Shown one piece after another: positions 42,098-49,335 of a DNA stretch of 64,000 nucleotides (within the stretch, counting starts at the first letter, position 1; the number at the start of each line of letters is the position of its first letter). Source of the stretch: UBA2112 sp964488555 (GTDB taxonomy: Bacteria; Patescibacteriota; Saccharimonadia; Saccharimonadales; Saccharimonadaceae); assembly GCA_964488555.1 (NCBI GenBank), contig CAZAUF010000001.1:1-64000 (forward strand), written 5' to 3'. The notes beneath the pieces are model-generated. The model was not told the origin of the DNA. It did not search any database and saw nothing but the letters and a program-made list of their open reading frames with translations. The translations under genes and the position numbers were made by a program.

Positions 42098-42128
42098 AAC
42101 CCGTCGCTCATCTCTGAGTCGACGGGTT
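42098..42128. terminator. Bidirectional terminator
   Basis: A 9-bp stem AACCCGTCG / CGACGGGTT with a 13-base loop, and an A-rich stretch upstream that gives a T run on the minus strand. It separates two convergent genes. Confidence 0.78.
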
Positions 42129-42137
42129 ATCAAACGG

Positions 42138-42479
42138 CTATTTCTCTGTCGAGTATTTCCCGAGCGGTATAACGAAGCCGATGAGGGCTACGACCGCCAG
42201 ATATACTCCTAGGGTGTTTGCAACTGCGAACCACTGTGGTCCAGAGAAGCCGTTCGCATCCAGCTCTCCGCCCTTGAACCACCCTAGCGACGGATCGGTC
42301 TTGATTTGCATCGTCAGCACGATCCAGGTAGCCGCCAGCACGGCCCAGATAGGAATGTACCAGAGCTGATTGTAATGGCTGCGGAGTTTTTCGGCGCGAA
42401 GACCCGCCGCGATAGGACAAATGATTGTCGCCATGACGACGGCCAGGAATAGCCAAATCAGGAAAGTACTGCCACTCAT
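42138..42479 (-). CDS. Small membrane protein with three helices
   Basis: This 113-residue protein has helices near residues 5-27, 42-60 and 85-106. The loop between the second and third (IKTDPSLGWFKGGELDANG) is probably outside. A GAGAGGAA site precedes the ATG. There is no family signature; the gene is independent of its neighbours. Confidence 0.7.
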   Translation of the reverse strand: MSGSTFLIWLFLAVVMATIICPIAAGLRAEKLRSHYNQLWYIPIWAVLAATWIVLTMQIKTDPSLGWFKGGELDANGFSGPQWFAVANTLGVYLAVVALIGFVIPLGKYSTEK

Positions 42480-42580
42480 CAAGGTTCCTCTCTATTGAGA
42501 ACGTGACTGAATATATCATCTTATTTTTCAAACAAAAAGCAAATACCCGCCGACTCATCCTCGAGCCTGCGGATAATAGT

Positions 42581-44002
42581 TCACTTTCTATCGAGTACTA
42601 CAAGGTGTTCGATATGGGGTGTGCGCGGGAAGAAATTGTAGCCCATGTGATGACGGATACCGTACTTCTCGGCTAGCATGGCGACGTCGCGGGCTTGCGT
42701 GACAGGATTGCAGCTGAGATAAATGATGCGCTGCGGTGCAGATTCAAGTAGCTTCTCCACCACCCTTTCGTGCAGACCCGCACGCGGCGGGTCGACGATG
42801 ATAGTCGCGTCGCTCGTGATGTGATCAAGCGCGTTTTCGCTGGCCGCCAGCACGGCTTTTGCCCCTGTTTTGCCGAGCTCAGCGATGTTTTGCCGCATTT
42901 CGCGCACGGCGTGTTCGTTTATTTCTACGAGCGTTACGTTGTCACCGCCGATAGTGAGGCCGATAGTGCCCACACCGCTATAGAGATCCACGACATGACC
43001 GCTCCCGTCGTACGCTTCGCTACGTAGGTCGCTGGACGCGGGTCCTGTCGGCGCGTCCGCCCCTAAAATTTTCGCCCTATGCGAAGAATTTTGGGTGCTG
43101 CCCCGCGCGCCGCCACCCACGCTTGCGCCGAGCCAGGTCTGCATATCGCGAAGCGTTTGTTCATACACGGGTAAATTGATCTGGAAAAACCCTTCCGTAG
43201 CGTAACGGAACGGTATAGCCAGGATGGTATCGGTCAATATCCGGTCGCTTGTGGCCGCAAGGCGTTTGGTGATCACGCTGGCGGGCGACTGCGGGTTGGA
43301 ATAGATAACTTCTGCGCAGATAACCTCTGGCGAGGTTATTTTAGCAAGCACGGCGGCCGCATCGAAATCTTCGTTTTTGACGTAGAGCTGCCATGCGACC
43401 TGCCCTGCTCTGTTGCTGCGGATGAGCAGCGTTTTGAGCGTGCGCCCGTCGATATGAAACTCGCGCAGCACATCCAATACTTCTTTGGCGGCTGTATTGA
43501 TGGCTGGACTGGCCAGACTGGTGTCTGCGACGGTTATTTTGCCGCGAGTGCCCCGCCGAAAAAACGCCAGATCAAGCGTTTCGCGCTCGGTATCATACCA
43601 AAAGCTATACTCAACTTTGTTGCGGTAGCCATACTCCACCCCGTCGCTCCAGACTTCTATGGGGTGCGGCAGTACGATGTCATGTAGCTCGAATGCTTCT
43701 TCTATGAGTGCGGATTTATAGTGGTTTTCAGCAGTGAAGTCTATGATTTGCCATGGACTAGTACTCAAATAGCTGTCTGGATCACGCGGTTCGATACGCT
43801 CGGGAGAAGCTTTGATGACCTCTGTCACGTAACCTTCGACGTACGATGATTTTTTCCTGGTCAGCTGCACAGCTACCTGCTCATTGGGCAGCCCACCCCA
43901 GACGAGGCACTTCTTGCCATCTGTCAGCGTGCCAATACACTGTCCGCCGCCGATCATGCGGTCAAGCGTGAGTGTCACTACTGGAAGAGGTTTTTTTGCC
44001 AT
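42581..44002 (-). CDS. TrmA/RlmD-family RNA (uracil-5-)-methyltransferase with in-frame insertion
   Basis: This 473-residue SAM enzyme has a TRAM-like N-terminal domain (LDRMIGGGQCIG, GLPNEQVAVQL), the SAM motif VVDLYSGVGTIGLT, DPPRAGLH, and the catalytic Cys in LSCNPVTQARDV. Which tRNA or rRNA uridine is modified is unclear; the four-Cys Fe-S cluster of RlmD is not evident. Just before the SAM motif is an extra segment of about 40 residues (GGGARGSTQNSSHRAKILGA onward), encoded by hairpin-forming DNA. TATAAT lies seven bases before the ATG. Confidence 0.88.
   Translation of the reverse strand: MAKKPLPVVTLTLDRMIGGGQCIGTLTDGKKCLVWGGLPNEQVAVQLTRKKSSYVEGYVTEVIKASPERIEPRDPDSYLSTSPWQIIDFTAENHYKSALIEEAFELHDIVLPHPIEVWSDGVEYGYRNKVEYSFWYDTERETLDLAFFRRGTRGKITVADTSLASPAINTAAKEVLDVLREFHIDGRTLKTLLIRSNRAGQVAWQLYVKNEDFDAAAVLAKITSPEVICAEVIYSNPQSPASVITKRLAATSDRILTDTILAIPFRYATEGFFQINLPVYEQTLRDMQTWLGASVGGGARGSTQNSSHRAKILGADAPTGPASSDLRSEAYDGSGHVVDLYSGVGTIGLTIGGDNVTLVEINEHAVREMRQNIAELGKTGAKAVLAASENALDHITSDATIIVDPPRAGLHERVVEKLLESAPQRIIYLSCNPVTQARDVAMLAEKYGIRHHMGYNFFPRTPHIEHLVVLDRK
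42998..43123 (-). repeat. In-frame hairpin element inside the RNA methyltransferase gene
   Basis: The inserted DNA holds an imperfect 14-bp hairpin (43062-43095; CCTAAAATTTTCGC against GCGAAGAATTTTGGG with one bulge) and a 7-bp perfect GGACGCG/CGCGTCC palindrome. It codes for about 40 residues absent from the family plan. It may be distantly related to the element at 60448-60551: both read ACCC(C)A-AATT, then a hairpin with a CATAG loop region, then GCGGAC. Confidence 0.6.
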
Positions 44003-44036
44003 ATCTGTTATTATAGCGCACGCCTCTGAGTTTTGA

Positions 44037-44075
44037 TATAATATTGTTGACATAAATGAAAAACTATGATAACAT
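44037..44075 (+). promoter_or_regulatory. Tandem promoters of PE-PPE-like gene 1
   Basis: TATAAT at 44037-44042 would start transcription just before the ATG at 44056. A second set, TTGACA (44047-44052), 17-bp spacer, TAACAT (44070-44075), would start near a later ATG at 44086. The second set shares the TTGACA/17-bp layout of the other two paralogues. Confidence 0.5.
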
Positions 44076-45972
44076 TAACAATATTATGACAAATGTGTCC
44101 ACTACCTCTATGGAGTCGGAACGTACTATATCTGATATCTCATCAGATACTGCTCTGGAAGCCCAGTGGCAAGAACTAGCATCGTGGAGCGATGAAGACG
44201 ATATCTTTATGGAGCTCGCAAGCAAGCAAGAAGCTATCAAGCGAAGAGAAGTTGCCCCTGGGGCACCGCAATTCGTAGAAGAAGAGCCTCTAGACGAAGA
44301 AGTTGAACGTCCACGCACGCGCTTGGGACGGCTGCGCGCCAAACTCGGTCGCGCTGCTACTATGGCATTTTGGATGCCGCACCTCAAACTGGCGAATATG
44401 AATGAGCGCAGCAGAATGCGTCAAAAAGCCCGCGAAGAAAAATACGCGGCTGACGAAAATGATGGTTTTGCGGAGCGTATCTACAAAAAAATTCGTCGCA
44501 ATCAGGCAAAAGTTCTTGGTGGTACCGCAGTAGCGGCCGCTCTTACTGCAGAGCTCGGTCTTCTCTATCTCCATGCCAAAGGTATCGAGATACACAATCC
44601 GCTTCGTCACTACGATGTCAACCCTACTGCGTACGCGACAGCATATGAATTTGGCGGACGGGGCGACCCGTATGCGCAGGGAGTACTCAATGGCAAGGCT
44701 GCCGCTGGCACATTGAATCCGAATATTAACTATGTTGGCGTACACTACCCTGCCACTATAGCTCCCGCAGACAACGGTCCATCGTTGGATCACGCGACTG
44801 ATATAGGTGCCGATGCGGCATATCGTGACTATCTACAGAAAAAGAACTCCGGTCAGGAATTTTATGCCGAAGGATATTCACAGGGTTCGATTGCTGCATT
44901 GAAGTTTGCTCAGCGAGTTCAAGCCGATAACGGCGGCACGTTACCCTCGAATTTCCACCTGATTCTCGAAGGTTCTCCCGTCACTAGCACTGGTTTTTAT
45001 CAGAGCGACCTCGCTCAATCCCCTCTCCTGAAGCCGATGCTGCAGGGTCTGGGTATCAACCCCGATACCGGTCCGGTGCCCCCAGGTACAGTCGCGCGTT
45101 ATTCACAAAACGATGTCATCGCTAACGGTGCCAACCAGTCACTGCTTGGTATGGGTGTTATGGCTCTGGACTTCCAGTATGGTCACGCGCCGACCAATCC
45201 GAACAATCCGCACATCGTATGGGTTGATTCGGCTGGTGTGATTCATGAAGAATACGACGTGGGTGTACATCCGTTCTCCCAGATGATTCAGGCAAACGGC
45301 GGCTACATCAATGACGGTTATAACTCTTTCTTCCAAGATATTGTCCCTATCAACGATGGTATCCACAACAACCCGAACCCGCCAGCACCAAATGCGTACA
45401 ATGCGCAGATGAATTTGGCACGCGGTATTGATGAGCAAACCGGCAATACTGGCATCCCGCAACAAATCGCTGCAGCTATTCCGCAGCCGATTACCGAGAT
45501 CATGCAGAATGGTTTGGATATCGCCAACACTGCTCCAGATAAGCTGCTCGAAAACCCAGCCAATATTGGTGAGGTCATGAACGATGTCAATAAGATGATA
45601 GATAACGTACAAAATATCTTGCCAAGCAGTAGCAATGGCAACGGTACCGATATCATAAAAGACTTCGTCGGCGGTGTGGTGCATAATGTCGCACCGCAAG
45701 CAAGCGGACCTGTAAATAACTTCATGGATTCTATCCAGATACCAGCACCTGCTCCCGCTCCTGCAGCCCCTGCTCCTGTATATGAGGCCCCTGCTCCAGC
45801 TCCGGTCTATGAAGCACCCGCTGCTCCTGCGCCTACACCAGCACCGGCTCCTGCTCCTGCTCCAGCTCCAGCACCGCTCCCTCCTGTACCAGCTGCTCTG
45901 CCTCCACAAGTTGATCAGTTCGCACAAGTAGCCAATGATTTCCTCGGCGGCCTCTTCCGTCCTGCTGCATAA
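44056..45972 (+). CDS. PE-PPE-like alpha/beta hydrolase with Pro/Ala-rich tail, paralogue 1
   Basis: This is a 638-residue protein (start may be ATG 44086). The N-terminal 150 residues are charged and cytoplasmic, with one membrane helix near 155-176. The hydrolase domain resembles the mycobacterial PE-PPE domain: GVHYPATIAP, nucleophile Ser275 in EGYSQGSIAA, DVIANG and VGVHPFSQMI. The tail (about 560-620) is Pro/Ala-rich with VYEAPAPAP repeats and ends VANDFLGGLFRPAA. Such domains in mycobacteria act as esterases. It is likely surface-exposed and faces the host; the substrate is unknown. Confidence 0.8.
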   Translation: MKNYDNINNIMTNVSTTSMESERTISDISSDTALEAQWQELASWSDEDDIFMELASKQEAIKRREVAPGAPQFVEEEPLDEEVERPRTRLGRLRAKLGRAATMAFWMPHLKLANMNERSRMRQKAREEKYAADENDGFAERIYKKIRRNQAKVLGGTAVAAALTAELGLLYLHAKGIEIHNPLRHYDVNPTAYATAYEFGGRGDPYAQGVLNGKAAAGTLNPNINYVGVHYPATIAPADNGPSLDHATDIGADAAYRDYLQKKNSGQEFYAEGYSQGSIAALKFAQRVQADNGGTLPSNFHLILEGSPVTSTGFYQSDLAQSPLLKPMLQGLGINPDTGPVPPGTVARYSQNDVIANGANQSLLGMGVMALDFQYGHAPTNPNNPHIVWVDSAGVIHEEYDVGVHPFSQMIQANGGYINDGYNSFFQDIVPINDGIHNNPNPPAPNAYNAQMNLARGIDEQTGNTGIPQQIAAAIPQPITEIMQNGLDIANTAPDKLLENPANIGEVMNDVNKMIDNVQNILPSSSNGNGTDIIKDFVGGVVHNVAPQASGPVNNFMDSIQIPAPAPAPAAPAPVYEAPAPAPVYEAPAAPAPTPAPAPAPAPAPAPLPPVPAALPPQVDQFAQVANDFLGGLFRPAA

Positions 45973-45993
45973 CGTATTTGCGACCAAATCAAA

Positions 45994-46031
45994 CAAATAC
46001 CCGCACCAGATAGTGCGGGTATTTGTTTTTT
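45994..46031 (+). terminator. Strong intrinsic terminator
   Basis: A 13-bp stem (CAAATACCCGCAC with GTGCGGGTATTTG), a 6-base loop and TTTTTT directly after. It isolates paralogue 1 from paralogue 2. Confidence 0.92.
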
Positions 46032-46040
46032 ACAGATAAT

Positions 46041-46099
46041 TACCTCTGTAATTGTTGCAAAAACCACTACTTGACAAGCGTTGATAAAAGGACTACGAT
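46041..46099 (+). promoter_or_regulatory. Promoter of PE-PPE-like gene 2 with upstream TACCTCTG motif
   Basis: TTGACA at 46071-46076, a 17-bp spacer and TACGAT at 46094-46099. TACCTCTG occurs 30 bases upstream of the -35, followed by ATTGTT; the same word lies 32 bases upstream of the -35 of paralogue 3. Confidence 0.65.
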
Positions 46100-46150
46100 G
46101 CCAAGCATAACCGTCTATTCGATGGGCTAAATACAGGGGGAATGGTGGGT

Positions 46151-47845
46151 ATGAGAAAAAATACCACTGAGAAAATTGGCATTGGCAAAAGGCTCAAAGA
46201 GCGGCTGGATGTCGATAAACTTAGAGCGGCAACCGCAATCGGCACGATCGCCGTAACGGCCGCAGCACTGACTGGGGCAGCTGGCATAGAATCAAAGCAT
46301 GAAGCACCGGCAACGCATCAGGTGGCGACAAGTCAAGAATCATATGACTTGGCGGCCATTCAAAAAGCACTTCTTGGTGGTTTTGGTGACCCGGAAGGTC
46401 GAGGAATCTTGGACTATCTGAATAGCCAAGGGATGATCAACCACGCCGAGAACAACGTACTTGTACGCTACCCGGCCGATCTCGCACAGGGAGAACACTC
46501 CACAGAAATCGGAAGCCAGGCGGCAAAGGGTATTTACTACAATGCACACAGTCGCGGCGATCATACGATCATGGTCGGTTTCTCTCAGGGTACTATTCCG
46601 CTGGCGCGAGCGGCTACCGAAATTGCTCAAGCGAATGGCGGCGTGCTGCCCGATGATTTGACTATTGTTGCCTACGGTGGTCCAGCTGGTGAAAACGGCT
46701 TCTGGGAAAGTAGCTTTGGTCAAGTGGCAGAACCATTCATCAATTTTGCTGTGCCAACGCACGACCGGTTACCTGCCGGGTCATACGATGTCGCGTCTGC
46801 CAATGATTTCTGGGCAAGCACCGGTCAGGATACGTGGGCTGGTCAACTCGCCAAGTTGACGGCTATCGGTCAAGCTCACAGGATTCCGGCACCACACGAA
46901 CCTCGTTTGTCATGGACAGGCAGCGACGGAGTTCATTATGAGCGCGTCGATGTAGGTGTGCACCCGTGGACTATGCTTATCAGTGCACAAGGTGTGCATG
47001 TCAATGAAGGCTTCAACGCGTTTTTCAACAACATCGTTCCTGTCAGCAATGGTCGTGACCCGGCACCAAACCCGAACTCTATGCAGGCGTTTCGTGGTCT
47101 TGGTCGCGGTATTGATCAACAGATGGGATCAAGCGTACCGGTGTTTGAGACGCTATTTACATTTATGCCGCACCCTATCATTCAGGTTGGTCTGGATATA
47201 GGTATCAAGGGGCCTGATGCTGTCGTCAAGGGTGTGGCTGCCGGTGTTCAGGGCGTCACACAGGGACCCGAAGCGGCAAGCGCAGTGTACAACGAGCCGG
47301 TACCGATGGGTGCTGAGCAGCCAAGCGGCGCACAGCAGATAGTCAATAACATACACGATACTGTAGAGACATACGTCGGTCAGGTTATTCCTGGTGCTCA
47401 AGTTCCTGAATTTACGTTGCCGGAGGCACCTGATTTGTCTGTCCCTGCGGCAGCATCCACTCCTGCCCCTGCCGACGTGCCATCAGTTGAGAATCCAGTC
47501 AGCTCTGTCCAGGAAATGGTGAACGATTTTGTAGAGCCGATAACCGATGCTATCAATGATGCTGTAGAGCAGGTTCAAGCCGTTGTGCCTGTTCCGGTTC
47601 CCGCACCCGTCTTTGAAGCTCCTGCTCCAGTCTCCCCACCAGCACCTGTTGCAGCTCCCGCTCCGCCTCCACCTCCACCGCCTGCTCCCGTGGTTGAGCT
47701 TCCTCCGGCACCAGCACCGTTGCCACCACCTCCGCCACCACCAGCACCTGTGTTCGAGCTTCCACCACCTCCGCCACCGGTGCAGCAGGTTGTCGATCAG
47801 GTCAACGACTTTGTTGGTGGCTTCCTGCCCGCCCCAGCTTCATAG
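46151..47845 (+). CDS. PE-PPE-like alpha/beta hydrolase with Pro-rich tail, paralogue 2
   Basis: This is a 564-residue protein from the ATG at 46151 (an earlier ATG at 46142 is too close to the GGGGG site). The N terminus has a membrane or signal helix (AATAIGTIAVTAAALTGAAG). The hydrolase domain has VRYPADLAQG, Ser145 in MVGFSQGTIP, SANDFWAS and VGVHPWTMLI. The tail alternates PAPVFEAPAP, PPPPPPAPVVELPPAP and ends VNDFVGGFLPAPAS. The plan matches paralogue 1 without its long cytoplasmic part. It has its own promoter and terminator. Confidence 0.82.
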   Translation: MRKNTTEKIGIGKRLKERLDVDKLRAATAIGTIAVTAAALTGAAGIESKHEAPATHQVATSQESYDLAAIQKALLGGFGDPEGRGILDYLNSQGMINHAENNVLVRYPADLAQGEHSTEIGSQAAKGIYYNAHSRGDHTIMVGFSQGTIPLARAATEIAQANGGVLPDDLTIVAYGGPAGENGFWESSFGQVAEPFINFAVPTHDRLPAGSYDVASANDFWASTGQDTWAGQLAKLTAIGQAHRIPAPHEPRLSWTGSDGVHYERVDVGVHPWTMLISAQGVHVNEGFNAFFNNIVPVSNGRDPAPNPNSMQAFRGLGRGIDQQMGSSVPVFETLFTFMPHPIIQVGLDIGIKGPDAVVKGVAAGVQGVTQGPEAASAVYNEPVPMGAEQPSGAQQIVNNIHDTVETYVGQVIPGAQVPEFTLPEAPDLSVPAAASTPAPADVPSVENPVSSVQEMVNDFVEPITDAINDAVEQVQAVVPVPVPAPVFEAPAPVSPPAPVAAPAPPPPPPPAPVVELPPAPAPLPPPPPPPAPVFELPPPPPPVQQVVDQVNDFVGGFLPAPAS

Positions 47846-47873
47846 CAGGCAGCTGGTCATAGTACTTGTACGC

Positions 47874-47912
47874 GAAAACTGCTCGCATGCATTACGTATG
47901 TGAGCGGTTTTC
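47874..47912 (+). terminator. Intrinsic terminator
   Basis: A 16-bp imperfect stem (GAAAACTGCTCGCATG with TATGTGAGCGGTTTTC) is followed by GTTTTA, 29 bases after the stop of paralogue 2. The AT-rich stretch between it and the next promoter contains no gene. Confidence 0.82.
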
Positions 47913-48041
47913 GTTTTATAAAGCGTTACCAATATAACAACACAATATCTACGTTTTGTTGTCAATAATACATTATTCTCTGCTACCTCTGTTGTCATAT
48001 AGTCTGTCAAGTATGTTTATATCTGAATCACCAAGGTGGAG

Positions 48042-48102
48042 TACCTCTGGAAGAAATTGTAAGATTTTTAACATTGACATAAATCACAAAGTACGATACT
48101 CT
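48042..48102 (+). promoter_or_regulatory. Promoter of PE-PPE-like gene 3 with upstream TACCTCTG motif
   Basis: TTGACA at 48074-48079, a 17-bp spacer and TACTCT at 48097-48102. TACCTCTG at 48042-48049 repeats the word found upstream of paralogue 2, and another TACCTCTG lies at about 47983. The 299-base gap 47846-48144 otherwise holds only the upstream terminator and AT-rich DNA. Confidence 0.62.
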
Positions 48103-48144
48103 CGCCACACAATTAGTACGTGGTGGGCAGAATAGGGGTTACAT

Positions 48145-49263
48145 ATGGCCAGGTTAAAGACGGCCTTTGAGGGTGGTTTGATTTCTCATGAAGAGAATGA
48201 CAATCGATCTAGCAAACTAAAACGTTTCGGTACGAAAGCCATAGCTGTCGTAGGTGTGAGCACTGCGGCAGTTTTTGGTATAGGGGCTGCGCATGCAGAC
48301 GAAACTAATATATATGTCGGCGGCAACGCTGACCCAGTCAGCCAACTGCCGGTTGATGCGGCTATTCAGCAAGGCCGTTTCGATCCGAACGATAACAACA
48401 TCCAGATTCATTATCCAGCGTCCATCGGGCCTCTTGGTCCTGTGCGCATGGATGCGTCTATCGCGGACGGTGCTCCCAAGGTCGTCGACGCATGGCGTGC
48501 GAACCGAAATGATGAGAAGGTTCGTATAGAGTGCTTCTCTCTCGGTGCTGCAGTTTGTAACGTCGCAGCGGCTCAAATCGCTGCAGAGAGCGGTGGTGCG
48601 CTGCCGGGTAACGTAGAAGTTGTCCGCAATGGTGACGGCTACGGTGCCACGGGTATCGTGAATCACCCGCTCGCGAGGACGTTTGCTCCTATCGCAAAGC
48701 CAATCATGGAAGACATGATCGGTATTCCTATGAGCCTGCCTCAGGTTCCGGGCACTATTAACCGGTTTGATATCAATGACATCTGGGCTAACGGTGGAGC
48801 GCAAGGTATGGATATTGGTGCGTTGATTGCAATGGTATCTACGATTCCTCAGAATCACCGCATTCCAGATCCACGTGAACCACACGTGACATTCATCGAT
48901 AAGTTCGGCGTAATCAACGAGATTTACGGTGGTGATCGCGATGCAATTACTAAGGCTATCGAAGCCGCTGGTTATGTCGTGCCGCCTATCGGTGAAGCAT
49001 TCTTCAACGTCATTGCTGGTCCGCAAAATCCGATCAACGATCCAAACCTTAACCCGGCGAAGTTCAATCCGGTACGCAACGTACCGCAGGTGACGCCTGA
49101 GCAGTATGTAGCGCAGAGCCGAGTAGCACCACCAGCACCGGTTGCGCTACCAACGCCACAAGCTATCGTGGTGCCGCCACCACCAGTACCGGGCCAGCCT
49201 ATGAGTCCTGAGCAGTTGGCATTTGCCGACCAGCTGAGGGCGTCTGTCGGCGGTATCAAATAA
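48145..49263 (+). CDS. PE-PPE-like secreted protein, paralogue 3, with altered nucleophile motif
   Basis: This 372-residue protein has a signal peptide after a 25-residue charged start (AIAVVGVSTAAVFGIGAAHA, cleavage before DETN). The core follows its paralogues: IQIHYPASIGP, Ser132, INDIWANGG and EPHVTFIDKFGVINE. The elbow reads IECFSLGAAVC, so the first Gly of GxSxG is Cys. The short Pro-rich tail ends LRASVGGIK. It is the only one of the three with a plain cleavable signal and the smallest. AGGGG precedes the ATG. Confidence 0.78.
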   Translation: MARLKTAFEGGLISHEENDNRSSKLKRFGTKAIAVVGVSTAAVFGIGAAHADETNIYVGGNADPVSQLPVDAAIQQGRFDPNDNNIQIHYPASIGPLGPVRMDASIADGAPKVVDAWRANRNDEKVRIECFSLGAAVCNVAAAQIAAESGGALPGNVEVVRNGDGYGATGIVNHPLARTFAPIAKPIMEDMIGIPMSLPQVPGTINRFDINDIWANGGAQGMDIGALIAMVSTIPQNHRIPDPREPHVTFIDKFGVINEIYGGDRDAITKAIEAAGYVVPPIGEAFFNVIAGPQNPINDPNLNPAKFNPVRNVPQVTPEQYVAQSRVAPPAPVALPTPQAIVVPPPPVPGQPMSPEQLAFADQLRASVGGIK

Positions 49264-49322
49264 CGGTACCTGTGGACGTATATGGGGATGCGTCTCTAGC
49301 GTCACGAATCCGCTCCGCATGC

Positions 49323-49328
49323 TATCAT
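49323..49328 (+). promoter_or_regulatory. -10 box of glgB (leaderless)
   Basis: TATCAT ends seven bases before the glgB ATG and no Shine-Dalgarno sequence is present. Confidence 0.55.
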
Positions 49329-49335
49329 AGTGCTA

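Noticed and set aside
47560..47770. Repetitive CCACCT/GCTCCT-rich DNA that might be mistaken for an array
   Set aside because: It is the Pro/Ala-rich coding tail of PE-PPE-like paralogue 2. No CRISPR repeats with unique spacers were found anywhere in the window.
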